A stretch of DNA of 64,000 nucleotides, from the NCBI RefSeq assembly GCF_016802725.1, contig NC_052669.1, positions 15,294,270 through 15,358,269 on the forward strand, given 5' to 3'. Both the position numbers and the translations under genes were made by a program. The stretch is from Solenopsis invicta. Taxonomy: Eukaryota > Arthropoda > Insecta > Hymenoptera > Formicidae. Positions 20,383 through 30,415 of the stretch are shown one piece after another (position 1 is the stretch's first letter; every line of letters starts with the position of its first letter). Under the pieces are notes generated by a model, which was not told where the DNA came from, did not search any database, and saw nothing but the letters and a program-made list of their open reading frames with translations.

Positions 20383-21627
20383 TCAGCCAATTGGAGCGTT
20401 TTGATTGACCGGCCGGTCAATTAAAAAACCCGGGAGAACGGTATGCCAAATAGGATTTACTTGAAGGTCTTTGTCACGGTTGAGGTTGTCAGGTTTTAAG
20501 ATTTCCAGACCTTCCCGATATTTTCTGGCGAAGTAGCCTTGTGACGGGGCCAACATGGTAGACTTATCATACTGCACGGCATGTCCAGTCTCCATCCAAT
20601 GTTCCGCCAAGGCTGATTGTGAAAATTGGCTGTATTTGGCACACCTCTGGTGTTCCTTGATCCGTATACTGATCTTTCTCCCGGTTTCTCCTATGTACAC
20701 TTTTCCGCAAACGCAAGGTATCTTGTACACACCTGGAGTTTCCAGGCTTGGTCTTTGAACCTTGGGGTTAGGGAGGAATTGAGCAATTTTCTTCTGGGAT
20801 TTGAAGATTACTCTGATGTTATGCTTACTCAAAAGTATGCCTATGCGCTCTGTTGTACCTTGAAGATACGGAAGGACAGCCGTCATTTTCTTTTCTCTTT
20901 CTTCATCCAGATTTTCGGTGTCGTTGGGACTGGAGATCTTGTTCTTCAATCTCTTAGTTATCTGATTAATATTCTTGCTGTTGTACCCATTCCTAATCAA
21001 GGTCTGATTAAGATGTTGTAACTCCTCATCCAGGAACGTTGGTTCAGAAACTGTGAGGGCTCTGTATACTAATGAGCTGATAACTGAATTCTTTTGTGAA
21101 GGATGGTGATGGGAGTGAAGATATTGGTCAGTGTGGGTTGGTTTTCGGTAAATCCGATGGCTTAAGGTACCATCTCCGTTTCTTCGAACCAACACGTCTA
21201 GGAAGGGAATTTGGTTTTCCTGTTCTACCTCCATTGTAAACTTAATGTTTGGGTGTTGGGCGTTGAGAAAAGCGAGAAAGGGTGGGAGAGTTTCTTTGCC
21301 TTGGCTCCATATAACAAATGTGTCATCTACGTATCGGAACCATGTGGAAGGTTTGAGGGGTGCGTTTTTCAGAATTTTGCCTTCGAGATGTTCCATGAAA
21401 ATGTTTGCAATAATGGGTGAAACAGGAGATCCCATTGCTGCTCCAAAGGTTTGTTCAAAGAATTCTCCTTGAAACTGGAAATAGGTCGAGGTTAGGCAAT
21501 GTTCTATTAGTGGGACGAAGTTGGCCAGCAGTTTGTCAAACTTTTTGATAATGTCCAACGTATCCTGGACCGGGACATTTGTGAACAATGAAACCACATC
21601 AAAACTTACCAGTATGTCATTGGGTTT
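20383..21627 (-). CDS. Penelope-like RT and GIY-YIG endonuclease (5'-truncated)
   Basis: The frame is open for about 414 codons with no internal stop. RT motif A is SFDVVSLFTNVP near the start, motif B is AAMGSPVSPIIANIFME, and the catalytic box is WFRYVDDTFVIW. The C-terminal GIY-YIG nuclease appears as GVYKIPC followed by KVYIGETGRKI and a conserved IRIKEHQR helix. The N-terminal third of RT is missing because of truncation, and the annotated Met at 21639 belongs to the flanking target DNA. The intact frame suggests a young insertion. Known function of the family: reverse transcription and nicking of the target by the encoded nuclease. Confidence 0.9.
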   Translation of the reverse strand, partial: KPNDILVSFDVVSLFTNVPVQDTLDIIKKFDKLLANFVPLIEHCLTSTYFQFQGEFFEQTFGAAMGSPVSPIIANIFMEHLEGKILKNAPLKPSTWFRYVDDTFVIWSQGKETLPPFLAFLNAQHPNIKFTMEVEQENQIPFLDVLVRRNGDGTLSHRIYRKPTHTDQYLHSHHHPSQKNSVISSLVYRALTVSEPTFLDEELQHLNQTLIRNGYNSKNINQITKRLKNKISSPNDTENLDEEREKKMTAVLPYLQGTTERIGILLSKHNIRVIFKSQKKIAQFLPNPKVQRPSLETPGVYKIPCVCGKVYIGETGRKISIRIKEHQRCAKYSQFSQSALAEHWMETGHAVQYDKSTMLAPSQGYFARKYREGLEILKPDNLNRDKDLQVNPIWHTVLPGFLIDRPVNQNAPIG

Positions 21628-21640
21628 CGTTAATGTCACG

Positions 21641-21936
21641 TGCCCAACTTATTAGCGTTGAAAGACCAGGGAAAGGCATTTTCATTACATTTCTCATATA
21701 TCGGTAAGCTTTGGGACTGACGCATTGTAAAGATATAGCACTCGCTATGTCTTCTGAAGACCAAGCTACGCGTGTCACGTTGGGATTCAATAACATTCGT
21801 ATTTGACCCGACGTAAAAACTTTCCCCAAATTTTCGAGCATTTTGGCCTCATACTGTTGAATGTCCCGAGACCAATGTCGCTTTTGCTGCTTCAATTTTT
21901 TTTCCATTGCAACCACTTGCAATTTAAGATTCTTGC
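21641..21936 (-). pseudogene. P transposase: post-coiled-coil region
   Basis: Starts just after a plausible 3' splice site (TTTTCAG at about 21937-21943 on the minus strand). It continues a Lys/Gln-rich helix, then VFTSGQIRMLL, WSSEDIASAI, SPKAYRYMRNV and PGLSTLISWA, a conserved block of P-type transposases. The frame runs into the Penelope insertion at the target duplication 21628-21641 and resumes in frame at 20194 when the insertion and one duplication are ignored. Confidence 0.85.
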
Positions 21937-22187
21937 TGAAAACGTAAGGTCAAATAAAATACATGCACACAAATTTTATAAATATGACACTGGAATAATT
22001 ATTTAAAGGCAACTTCATCTATTCAATTTCTCTTGTTGTTTGAATTTTTCAAATTTCTCTTTCATGGCTTCCAACTCTCGTTGCAATTTTTCTCTGAAAA
22101 CGTGTAATAAAAAATAAATAATTTCTGAACAACAAAATTTAGAAACATATTTAAAAATTTTATAGTTATATTTACGTGTTACATTAA

Positions 22188-22322
22188 TGACCGATTCCAC
22201 TAATGATTAACTTTAATTTCAGTTTAACTTACTCTTTATCTTTTTCTAATTCTTAGTACTAAAAAAGAATGAAGAATAAGTTGAACTAAGATTAAAGTTA
22301 ATCTACGCTGGTAGAATCGATC
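22188..22322. repeat. 135 bp hairpin (MITE-like)
   Basis: The arms ATTAACTTTAATTTCAGTTT and the inverted ACTAAGATTAAAGTTAAT region face each other across about 25 bases; outer ends GACCGATTC and GAATCGATC also pair. It lies just upstream of the P pseudogene coiled-coil exon. Confidence 0.65.
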
Positions 22323-22443
22323 ATAATAAGGTCAGATTAAAGTAGTACTTACATAGTTCCAACGTCTTTACTCGAACTATGGAAACTTGTTGCAACAGAT
22401 GATGCATTTGGTGTTATACATATTATCTGTATATAATATAAAA

Positions 22444-22477
<34 letters not shown>

Positions 22478-23080
22478 ATGTATATTACATATAAATTTTA
22501 TATTAAAAATTATTTAAAAGTTATAATAAAAGAGAAACTTTATTAGTTTTGTCCTATAATAATTTCTGATCAATGTAGCAATAAAAATTATAAATAAAAA
22601 TCATATATAAAATGTTTCCTATTATACTAAAATATATATTTTTTATACATTGTTGTATTAATAAGAACATTTATATAAAATTGTAAAATGCATGACAGTT
22701 TAATATTTTGGTCATTTTTTATTCTATCACGTTGTAAAGGTAAAGTGATTGCGTTGGTGCATGCACGTGTGAGTATCACAAAGTCCGCGTGATATAAATT
22801 TTTATCATAAAAATATTTATTGTGATAAATACACAATCATACATAATGATAGAGTATCTAAAATATTCTTTTTGAGCACTTATATATCTTTTCACTCATG
22901 ACTTCATAATGCCATCTTCTATGCACGCACATGTGCCGCTATCACATTGATAGGGCAATGTAACTGTAATGTTCTGCAATGTTGCACGCACACGTGATAT
23001 AACGCTGTGAGGGTGACGTGAGCCGTCACAAATTGTTATCTGGGTACAGATACATGGATTGATATCTTCCGCGTAATACG
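22323..23080. other. AT-rich interval without recognised gene
   Basis: Contains an (AT)n tract at about 22446-22478. Short frames (22627-22836, 22896-23096) lack recognisable motifs. Confidence 0.6.
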
Positions 23081-23082
23081 TA

Positions 23083-24404
23083 CGAGGTGTGTTCAAAAAG
23101 TATCGCGAATTTTGTGTTTTTTCAAAAATTATTTATTTATTCATGAATATCTATTTTGTCCCCTTCAAAGTAATCCCCATGAGATATTATACACTTGTGC
23201 CAACGGTTTTTCCAATCTTCGAAGCACTTCAAAAAATCATTTTTTTTTATCTTGTTCAGCTCCTCCTTCGATGCCGTCTTTATCTCGTCAAGCGTAGCGT
23301 AACGTCGTCCTTTCATGGGCCTCTTCAGTTTAGGGAACAAGAAAAAGTCACAGGGGGCCAGATCTGGGGAATACGGTGGCTGCGGCATCATTAGTGTGTT
23401 GTTTTTGACCAAAAAGTCGCGCACAAGCAACGATGTGTGAGCAGGGGCGTTATCGTGGTGCAAAAGCCAATTTTTGTTCTTCCACAAATCCGGGCGTTTC
23501 TGGCGGATTGCTTCGCGCAAATTGCGCATAACTTGCAGGTAATATTCCTTATTGACCGTTCTACCCTGTGGCAAGAACTCATGATGCACCACGCCCCTGC
23601 AATCGAAGAAAACTGTCAGCAAAACTTTCACATTCGACCGAACTTGGCGCGCTTTTTTCGGTCTTGGTTCGTGCGGCAGCTTCCATTGAGATGATTGAGC
23701 TTTGATTTCCACGTCATAACCATAAACCCACGATTCGTCACCAGTTATGACCCTCTGGAGCAAATTTGGGTCGTCGCGGACAGAGTCCAACATCTCATTA
23801 GCAATGTTCATGCGATGCTGTTTTTGGTCGCAATTGAGCAATTTTGGTACGAATTTCGCGGCGACCCGTCTCATGCCCAAATCATTGATAAAAATCGAAT
23901 GGCACGAGCCAATCGATATGTTTAGGTCCTCAGCAACTTCTCTAACGGTGATTCGACGATTGGCCAATACCATTTTCTCCACTTCATTAATTTTTTCGTC
24001 TGTTGTTGAAGTGCTCGGGCGTCCGGCACGCTCTTCGTCGTTCACATCTTCTCGGCCTTCTGAGAACATTTTGTACCACCGATAAACGTTGCTTCGGTCC
24101 AAGGTAGCTTCTCCGTATGCCACAGTCAACATTCGGAATGCATCCGCGCACTTAATTTCGTTTTTCACACAAAATTTGATACAGGTTCTTTGATCCATTT
24201 TTTTGAATAGGTAAAAATCGACGACGATCCAAAACACGTGCAAGCAAAGCAGCTGTCAACAATTAAGTGAACATTCAAAATGGCCGAGCTTGTCGGCATA
24301 AGTGAGAGACATGAGTACCAACATAACGCCACAAAAAGATCGAAATTCGAATATACGTAACCCGCGAAAATTCAAAATTCGCGATACTTTTTGAACACAC
24401 CTCG
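23083..24404 (-). mobile_element. Full-length mariner element (copy 2)
   Basis: 1322 bp with inverted termini CGAGGTGTGTTCAAAAAGTA at both ends and TA on either side (23081-23082, 24405-24406). It encodes one uninterrupted transposase frame. Copy 1 at 16959-17887 is a deletion derivative of the same family with few other differences, indicating recent activity. Confidence 0.97.
23137..24198 (-). CDS. Mariner transposase, D,D34D, apparently complete
   Basis: 353 residues from the Met of MDQRTCIKFCVKN; the frame is open 15 codons upstream, but this start gives the usual mariner length. The N-terminal half has two helix-turn-helix regions (about residues 1-110, including NVYRWYKMF and ITVREVAEDLNIS). 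The catalytic domain has VITGDESWVYGYD (first Asp), LLHHDNAPAHTS (second Asp) and YSPDLAPCDFFLFPKLK, where the Asp of PCD is 34 residues after the second Asp, giving D,D34D. No stop or frameshift is present. It would bind the terminal repeats and move the element by cut and paste at TA. Whether it is expressed cannot be judged. Confidence 0.95.
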   Translation of the reverse strand: MDQRTCIKFCVKNEIKCADAFRMLTVAYGEATLDRSNVYRWYKMFSEGREDVNDEERAGRPSTSTTDEKINEVEKMVLANRRITVREVAEDLNISIGSCHSIFINDLGMRRVAAKFVPKLLNCDQKQHRMNIANEMLDSVRDDPNLLQRVITGDESWVYGYDVEIKAQSSQWKLPHEPRPKKARQVRSNVKVLLTVFFDCRGVVHHEFLPQGRTVNKEYYLQVMRNLREAIRQKRPDLWKNKNWLLHHDNAPAHTSLLVRDFLVKNNTLMMPQPPYSPDLAPCDFFLFPKLKRPMKGRRYATLDEIKTASKEELNKIKKNDFLKCFEDWKNRWHKCIISHGDYFEGDKIDIHE

Positions 24405-24406
24405 TA

Positions 24407-24777
24407 TTGCGTAATCAAAATCAGAGGCGTTAAGCGTTTTCTGTTGAGCATGTTTTAAAAAGTAGATTGAAACGTGGAAAATATCAGTCCATGTGATTGC
24501 ACTAATACCGCTTTTGAGTGCAATGTGTTTTAAGTTAATCCGATTAATGATCTCACTTGCTTTATTTTAAGTTCTGATTGGATGATTCTAGCGTCATTTA
24601 CCTGACTGGGATTTGGTTAAAATTTACTGCACTTGAAAGCGCTATAAGACTACCGACTCATTGTAGATTCATCATAATAGGGCTTCATTCTAAGACAAAC
24701 TTGCAAAGCTGCATAACCATATGCATAAGGAAATTGATTGGTTCATTAGCACATGCATAAGGAAATAGACCTTTAAT
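24407..24777. other. No gene recognised
   Basis: Only short frames. A hairpin-like segment with CATATGCATAAGGAAATTG at 24718-24770 relates to the palindrome at 13353-13436. Confidence 0.5.
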
Positions 24778-25000
24778 CTTTAAACACATAAGGGTTTCTG
24801 GGAACTTTTCTATGAAATTTCAATCGATTGCTGTGCGAAAACGAAATGAAATAGCAGGTTTGGATCAGGGTGTAAAAAAAGTTTGAAATTTCTCCTTTTA
24901 ATTGATATGATTGATCAACTTTTTTGGTCAACTGCAGTTCAAACGACATGGCAGCAAAGTTTTGCTGACGTTTGTTGGACTAACATTGTGTATGAGTGAA
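24778..25000. repeat. Degenerate relative of the TTAA-flanked MITE at 31.1 kb
   Basis: CTTTAAACACATA, a GTG(T/C)GAAAACG block, AAAAAAAGTTTGAA, TGATCAACTTTTTTGG and GGCAGCAAAGTTTT follow the order seen in 31098-31312. The right terminus is decayed. Confidence 0.55.
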
Positions 25001-25225
25001 ACTTTTTGTGAGTAATCTTATATAAAAAAAAACTGGACAAAATACGTTCAAACAGGTCCGTTCACGTATATTACTCGCATATACTCTATCTAAAGTTAGA
25101 ATACTGTGCTGTGGAAAAGGGGACTTCTGCGCAGGGTCCGAAATATAATCATGAAACATGTCAATTTTCAATTTTAAACACCTTAAATTAATCAAAAATA
25201 CCTTACATTCTCTTTGTTACACGTA

Positions 25226-26147
25226 CAGAGTCCGCCACTTAAATCCGGACATGAAAATTTTTTCGCGAAATAGGTGTTTATTACAGAAAATGTGTAAAAG
25301 TACAAATAAATTATTTTATAGTTAAGAGATTTTTTCTGAGACTTTTTATTCAATATAACCGCTCTGCGCCTTGATCATCGCTTTGATCCTGTTCCGAAAG
25401 CGCGAGCATGTTGTCCGCAATTGCGCCCGGTCATTTTCATGAATGTCGCTTCAATGGCATAGCGGAAGCCACACTGGAATATCTTGCTTTGTTAGTAACC
25501 TTCTCGACTATGTCTCACACGTAGTAGTCGAGAGGATTCAGATCGGGACATTCGGGACTATTCGGAGGCCAGAAATTTTTCGATCAAAACATGTCGACAT
25601 TGTCCGATAGCCTGTTTTGCACTAAGTGATTCATATGAGCAGGTGCGCCGTCTTGTTGAGGACGTAGGACTTGTATTTGAGGTCTTCTTGAACAATCCGA
25701 CGGACGGTGGTATTGCTCACCCTAAAATGGTCGCTAATTTTGCGAGTGAAGTTCTTGGGTCTTCCGAAATGAGGTCTTGTGCTTTTTGAACGAGTTTCGA
25801 AGTCCGTGTTGCCTTCTCCCTTTGTGTATTTTTCTCGCCGGAGTACAGGAGTCCACCTCAAACTCCTCCGAGGCCGCGTATCTATGGACAATGTCATACA
25901 TCGTCCTCCTGGGGTATCCGAAGAATTTGATAATTTTGCTTGGCGTCCTTCCAGCGCGGACATCTTCAATAACTGCCGCTCTTCGGTTATATTCCGACGT
26001 TGACCTGAACGATTCGGCCATTTTGAAGTTATTAACGTCTTATTCATGTCCCTAACCTATTTTTAGGTCATGTGACATCTACTGCAGCATTCTAATATAG
26101 CGGGAATATCAAATTCAAATTTGTCTGGATTTAAGTGGCGGACCTTA
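25226..26147 (-). mobile_element. Internally deleted mariner-like element
   Basis: Inverted ends share GTCCGCCACTTAAATCC and are flanked by TA. Length is 922 bp. The minus strand carries the start and end of a transposase but lacks most of the middle, so the element is non-autonomous. Confidence 0.85.
25360..26021 (-). pseudogene. Mariner-like transposase remnant
   Basis: From 26021 the minus strand reads MAESFRSTSEYNRRAAVIED with AGRTPSKIIKFFGYPRRTMY, the N-terminal helix-turn-helix of a common insect mariner-like family. After frameshifts it continues FRVSNTTVRRIVQEDLKYKS, then jumps to DGAPAHMNHLVQN and PDLNPLDYYV near 25540. The region with the first catalytic Asp is deleted, and several stops are present. 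Confidence 0.85.
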
Positions 26148-26387
26148 TACTTTTTAAAAAGAATGACATTGGCATAATTTGTTTTTAAATATTATTTTTT
26201 TTTGCTTTAAAACTACACTTTGCATAGTCCTTAAAAAGTTTTTGATGCAAAACTGTTATTAAAAAAAAAAAATAAATGTTTAAATACTTAAAAATACTTT
26301 TGTACTATTTATATACTCCTTGCTATATAAATTATACCTTTTAAAAGGAATGATAATGCCATATTTTTTTGAAAGTTGTAACTCTTG

Positions 26388-27591
26388 TAACGACCCTATT
26401 TCGCGCACGGACGGTCGTCGGTACAGGATCGGGCGCGAAAGGTCGCTTGGAGGAATTAGACGTTTCTGAATGTTGGAAAATATCACCGGGTTTATTCCAC
26501 TAAACGTCGGTACATTGATATCGGCGGTTGTACGGATGCGGTACAGAGACTTGTGTCTAAACGCGCGGACGGACGCGGTACAAATAGTTAGAACTTAAAT
26601 CTACGAGACGCGCGGACGGACGTGATACAATCTTAAATCGCCTAGACGCGCGGACGGACGCGGTACAGATATCTAGATTTAAATCGGTTAGGCGCGCGGA
26701 CGGACGTGACACAGAAATTCGGCTCGGCAGAGTGTATACACACGGGAATCTATTTACAAGTTCACCTGTCGCGTGCGATGCGATTCGGGGCATTCAGTCG
26801 CGTGTTTTTCCGCGAATCTCGGCGGCCTTGTTATTATGGCCGTGATGCTTGGCGGTGACGCGGCGCGGGGAACGGTGAGCGCGGCTCGTAAACGGATCCG
26901 TGTCTTTTCGTCGGTTCGTAGCGCGGACCGTCGCGAGGCGGTTAAGACCGCAAATGTTCACCGGAGGACACCCCCTCACGCCAAGTGCGCTTGGTGGAGG
27001 CACGGAGCACCGTACCCCCGTACGTGAGGTGGCGTCGGACTCGGGAGGCGGGGCGGATGGAGAATCGCCTTCGTGTCAAGTGGCTTGACGGGGCCCAAGT
27101 TGTTCTTGAGCCCAGGTTGATGAGCCAGGAAGCGGATCTTAGGATCGGGCTCGGGAGCGATTGCCAGCTAAGTAACTAAGCGGAGACCGAGGCGCTCGAT
27201 CTCAGTAACAACCTGGGGAGACTTCTGTTCGGCGGACCGGCCAGAAGCGGATCAGGTCCCTGCCTCCGGCGAACGTCGCCTTATATACCCGAGAATAGAG
27301 GCGAGGGGGATGCGCGGCGCGTTACGGCGGAGCGGTCCGGCGGCAGCATCCCCGCCACTCGATCTCGGGTCTCTTGCTCCGGACCACGCGCGCATAGCGT
27401 GGTTGCGGACGGCGCGGGAACGAGAGCGCGTGCGCGCGAAGATGAGAGCGCGGGAGCGATCGCTTGTTTGCTCCAGTGTTCTTATATTTACTAGGCGCTA
27501 TGCGCCGTTTAACGGCCGTCCGGCGGATGTTCGGCCGGACGGTTCGGACGGTTAGGCGGTCCGGGGGGGAGTCGGAAGGCGGTTCGTTACA
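26388..27591. mobile_element. 1.2 kb solo LTR with CTCT target duplication
   Basis: Starts TGTAACGACC and ends GGTTCGTTACA, with terminal inversion TGTAACG/CGTTACA, flanked by CTCT at 26384-26387 and 27592-27595. GC-rich. It includes an internal tandem repeat (about 26530-26710) built on GACGCGCGGACGGACG(C/T)G. No coding region or second LTR is adjacent, so it is a solo LTR of a gypsy-like element. Overlapping frames inside are non-coding. A related 80 bp fragment is at 59037-59115. Confidence 0.8.
26530..26712. repeat. ~47 bp tandem repeat inside solo LTR
   Basis: Four copies of CGCGCGGACGGACGYGRTACA, each followed by an AT-rich segment ending near TTAAATC. Probably part of the LTR U3. Confidence 0.7.
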
Positions 27592-27595
27592 CTCT

Positions 27596-27774
27596 TTAGC
27601 TTGCACCGTATTTTAAAATCCTTAAAATTTTTTTGCTGCAAAGATATGATTTTTTTTTAAGGAAAAATGGATTTTTGAACAATTTTTTATTTCTGTTTGT
27701 TTTTTCTTTATAATTTCGCAATAAATCATTTTTCGACAATGTCAATTGTGTAAGCACATTTTTGAGATTCTAAA
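27596..27774. other. AT-rich interval, nothing recognised
   Basis: Together with 26148-26383 this is the AT-rich DNA into which the solo LTR inserted. No gene-like signal. Confidence 0.5.
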
Positions 27775-28245
27775 CTTTTATTTAAAGCAGTGCTTGGAGT
27801 TGGTTGCTCATTTCGAGCCGATTCTTGAAGCGACGCCCACTGTCCTCTCACTACCGCTCGCCGCTTGACTGTCGAGCCAACGATCACGCGGCAGGCGCTC
27901 TGCATCAGGAGCGTCCCTGAGTGAAAAATACGCTGGTAGTGTACCATTCAAGAAATTTGTCGTAAAAATTTATCTTAATTTTAATAATCATACATTATTG
28001 TCATTTATATTTTTGCAAAAAATATTTATGTAAATAACAGAAAATTTTATTTATAAAAATTATGTAAAAAGGAAAACTTTTTACGACAAATTACTCGAAT
28101 GGTCCTAATGCAGAGCGCCAGCGGCGTGATCGTCGACTCGATCGTCAAGCGGCGAGCGGTAGTGGAGGAACAGTAGACGACTCTTCAGGAATCGGCTCGA
28201 AATGAGCAACTTAGAGCAACTAACTTCGAGGACTGATTTAAAGGA
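27775..28245. mobile_element. 470 bp foldback just upstream of LRRC49 exons
   Basis: The left arm (27775-27975) and right arm (28070-28245) are inverted copies sharing TTGCTCATTTCGAGCCGATT, CTACCGCTCGCCGCTTGAC and ATTTGTCGTAAAAA. The loop is AT-rich. Arms differ by about 10-15%. It may be a MITE; frames inside are not genes. Confidence 0.75.
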
Positions 28246-28699
28246 AAAGATTGTTGAAAAATATTGATTGGGACCAAAGTTATAGTTTCTTAAAGTTAAG
28301 TGAGGTCAACCAGACGAGAAACATGTAATTTTCTGGATAAAATGTGTTTGAGGATTAAGATTGATTTATAATAGCCGTTACCATAAGAAATTGGCCAATC
28401 ATAATCAATTTATAGAAAAATAATTGATTGTGTTTAGTTAATTTCTTACGACCTCCATAAATTAGGCTTAATTCTGACTTAATTTTTTTTTAGCTTAATT
28501 TGATCTCATAATCAATTCTTATATTTAAGACCGTGTTAAATACCATCTTAAGCTGTCATCAACCCATCAGAAGGCCATATTACAGTTTTATGGCATTATT
28601 GAAGATCTTGGAATAAGAATTGACTATGAATATCGACCTATGTCTTTTTCTTTTTTTTCTTGTGATAACGTAGCAATTTGTTTGTTGCATCTTTTGCAG

Positions 28700-28851
28700 A
28701 CGAAAAAAATATTATTTGAAACAAAGAAGCAATCAACTGGAAACAGCATTTCAGAGGAGAATCAGTTTTTGACAATTGCAGCTGCACTACCAATTTTGCC
28801 AGGTGCGCCGATACCTCCAAAATTGTCAAAGCGTTGCTACAATTCATTTAG
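28700..28851 (+). CDS. LRRC49 homologue, upstream exon (partial gene)
   Basis: Preceded by a strong 3' splice site (pyrimidine run then TTTTGCAG) and followed by GTAATT. It encodes about 50 residues, beginning TKKILFETKKQ and ending KLSKRCYNSF, and splits a codon (AG|T) with the next exon so the frame joins cleanly. Its sequence alone is not diagnostic; the call depends on the phase match and the LRR exon that follows. Further upstream exons were not identified; a foldback element lies between 27775 and 28245. Confidence 0.65.
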
Positions 28852-28970
28852 GTAATTGCTTTAGAGAATAGAAAACTTACAAATAGAAAAGTTCTATTAG
28901 TCAGCTTATTTGATTAATATTTGAATTGTTATATATTTTTATGTTGGAAATAATTGTTTAATATTGGCAG

Positions 28971-29609
28971 TTGTACTGGAACCCAATTTGAAATTGAACA
29001 TGCAGAAACTGAAGGATGTGAGGTGGTTACGTTACAATGGACAGGAGAAACAAAAACAATCGTGGCATCGAGAACTTCTGCAGAACGAGAAAAGAATCCT
29101 AATAGAATATGTCTTGATAGGCGAGGTCTGACAACATTTCCTAATGTCATTGGAGAATCCAAGTTGCGATTAATGTCTCTTCAACATAATCTGCTAACCA
29201 AGCTCGAGAGCTCCAACTTCTCTCAGTTAACAAAGCTTGTATTTCTTGATTTATATGATAATCAAATAGAGAAAGTATGCGATTTTCATCTTTTAGAGAA
29301 TCTAAGAGTACTTTTACTAGGAAAAAATAGAATTAAAAAAATTGAAGGTTTAAAACAACTTTTGAGATTGGAAGTTTTGGATTTGCATGGCAATCAAATT
29401 CAACAAATTACGGGCTTGGAGAATTTATCGTCGTTGAAAGTATTAAACTTGGCAGGGAATAACATCAAAACTATAGGATGCAATGATTTTCAAGGTTTAA
29501 TCTCATTAAAAGAACTTAATTTACGTCGGAATAAACTAAAGAGGTTGCTAGGATTTGATGAGACACCTCAATTACAAAAATTATATTTGAATAATAATGA
29601 TATTCATAA
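28971..29609 (+). CDS. Leucine-rich repeat-containing protein 49, main LRR exon
   Basis: Acceptor ATTGGCAG, donor GTAAGT. It encodes about 213 residues: an N-terminal segment with CEVVTLQWTG, the signature NRICLDRRGLTTFP, then about seven 22-residue leucine-rich repeats (for example FLDLYDNQIEKV, LRVLLLGKNRIKKI, LEVLDLHGNQI, LKELNLRRNKLKRL). The LDRRGLT, DLYDNQIE and LRVLLLGKNRIKKI blocks are what I recognise from LRRC49 of other animals. LRRC49 is a subunit of the tubulin polyglutamylase complex, acting on microtubules at centrosomes, cilia and neurites. Later exons were not found before LTR-like DNA starts near 30.4 kb, so the gene either has a long intron or is truncated. Confidence 0.85.
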
Positions 29610-29615
29610 GTAAGT

Positions 29616-30415
29616 ATCTTGATTTATGAGTGTGATAAGTTTTATTTAGTTGTAGTTAAATTTTTATTTAGTTTAATTGGATGTGCTTACACTTTTAAAA
29701 AATGTAATTTTATTTTTTATCTGCATATTAATATTGCACATCAGTATTGAGTTTACACATTCATACTATAAATTATTATTTAAAAATACATTTCTTACAC
29801 TTTTAAGTCTGTATGAGAGAAATATTTGAATATATTCCATTCCTTTGATAATTTTATTATGGCAATTAAATTAATTCAGGTTTCTCAAAATTTAAACAAT
29901 TAAAAATTGGAAATGAAGCTAATGAGAATTAGCGCGGATATAAGTGTGCAATTAAAAATACTAATATTATACAAAATATTTATACATTCTAAATTACAAT
30001 TTTATTATGCAAGTGAATTAATCTAAATATTAATTTTAAATGTAAATTAAGTTTTGGTATACAAAATTACATTAAATAAAATAATTATTGTATTTTATTT
30101 GAAAGAAAAATTTTATGAAGTTCTAAACATGATTCTTCATGTTAAAAGAAACAATGTTTTTCTTTAGCAAAATTGTGTCCGAAAAGTAATTTTTGTAGGA
30201 AAAGAAATTAAAGTTAATGAATACGCGCTAATCTTGTGACGCTCAAGTTGGCGCGTGAGCTTTATCGCTTATATCTAGTTCTTTATTTTTATTTGTATTG
30301 TATTACTCAAAATATAAAAAATATGAAATAAAAAGGGAGGAGACTCAACTTAATAGCGCACAAATCGAAAAAGCATTCCTGATTTATGATATCTAATTGA
30401 GAAGTAGTCCGCTGA
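29616..30415. other. Presumed LRRC49 intron or intergenic DNA
   Basis: AT-rich, with several AG acceptor-like sites, but the downstream frames I tried stop within a few codons. No LRR-coding exon recognised. Confidence 0.45.

Larger units (their letters stand above)
20209..21627 (-). mobile_element. 5'-truncated Penelope-like element
   Basis: Flanked by a perfect 14 bp duplication CGTTAATGTCACGT (20195-20208 and 21628-21641). On the minus strand it begins inside the RT domain (KPNDILVSFD), keeps the rest of RT, the linker and a GIY-YIG nuclease, and ends with a non-coding tail containing a hammerhead-like core. 5' truncation and variable-length target duplications are normal for this class. 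Confidence 0.95.
18367..22100 (-). pseudogene. P-element transposase (THAP9-like) pseudogene
   Basis: Minus-strand fragments in order: a coiled coil (about 22098-22015), the segment with SSEDIASAI and SPKAYRYMRNV (21936-21641), the RNase H-like core with VTFDDIHL, WKQPIYYNY, TCDMGSTNMALW and FADMPHLLKLARNHF (20194-19562), the C-terminal part with TRRLNQDVLENFFSFIRATG (about 19562-19006), a further shifted frame (19021-18797), and a tail to 18367. These are hallmarks of P transposases and of THAP9. Broken by a Penelope insertion, frameshifts near 19560, 19010 and 18800, and a 153 bp insertion at 18581-18733. No THAP zinc finger or P termini were found. Confidence 0.85.

Noticed and set aside
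20626..21472. Plus-strand frames across the Penelope element
   Set aside because: Shadows of the intact minus-strand RT/GIY-YIG frame.
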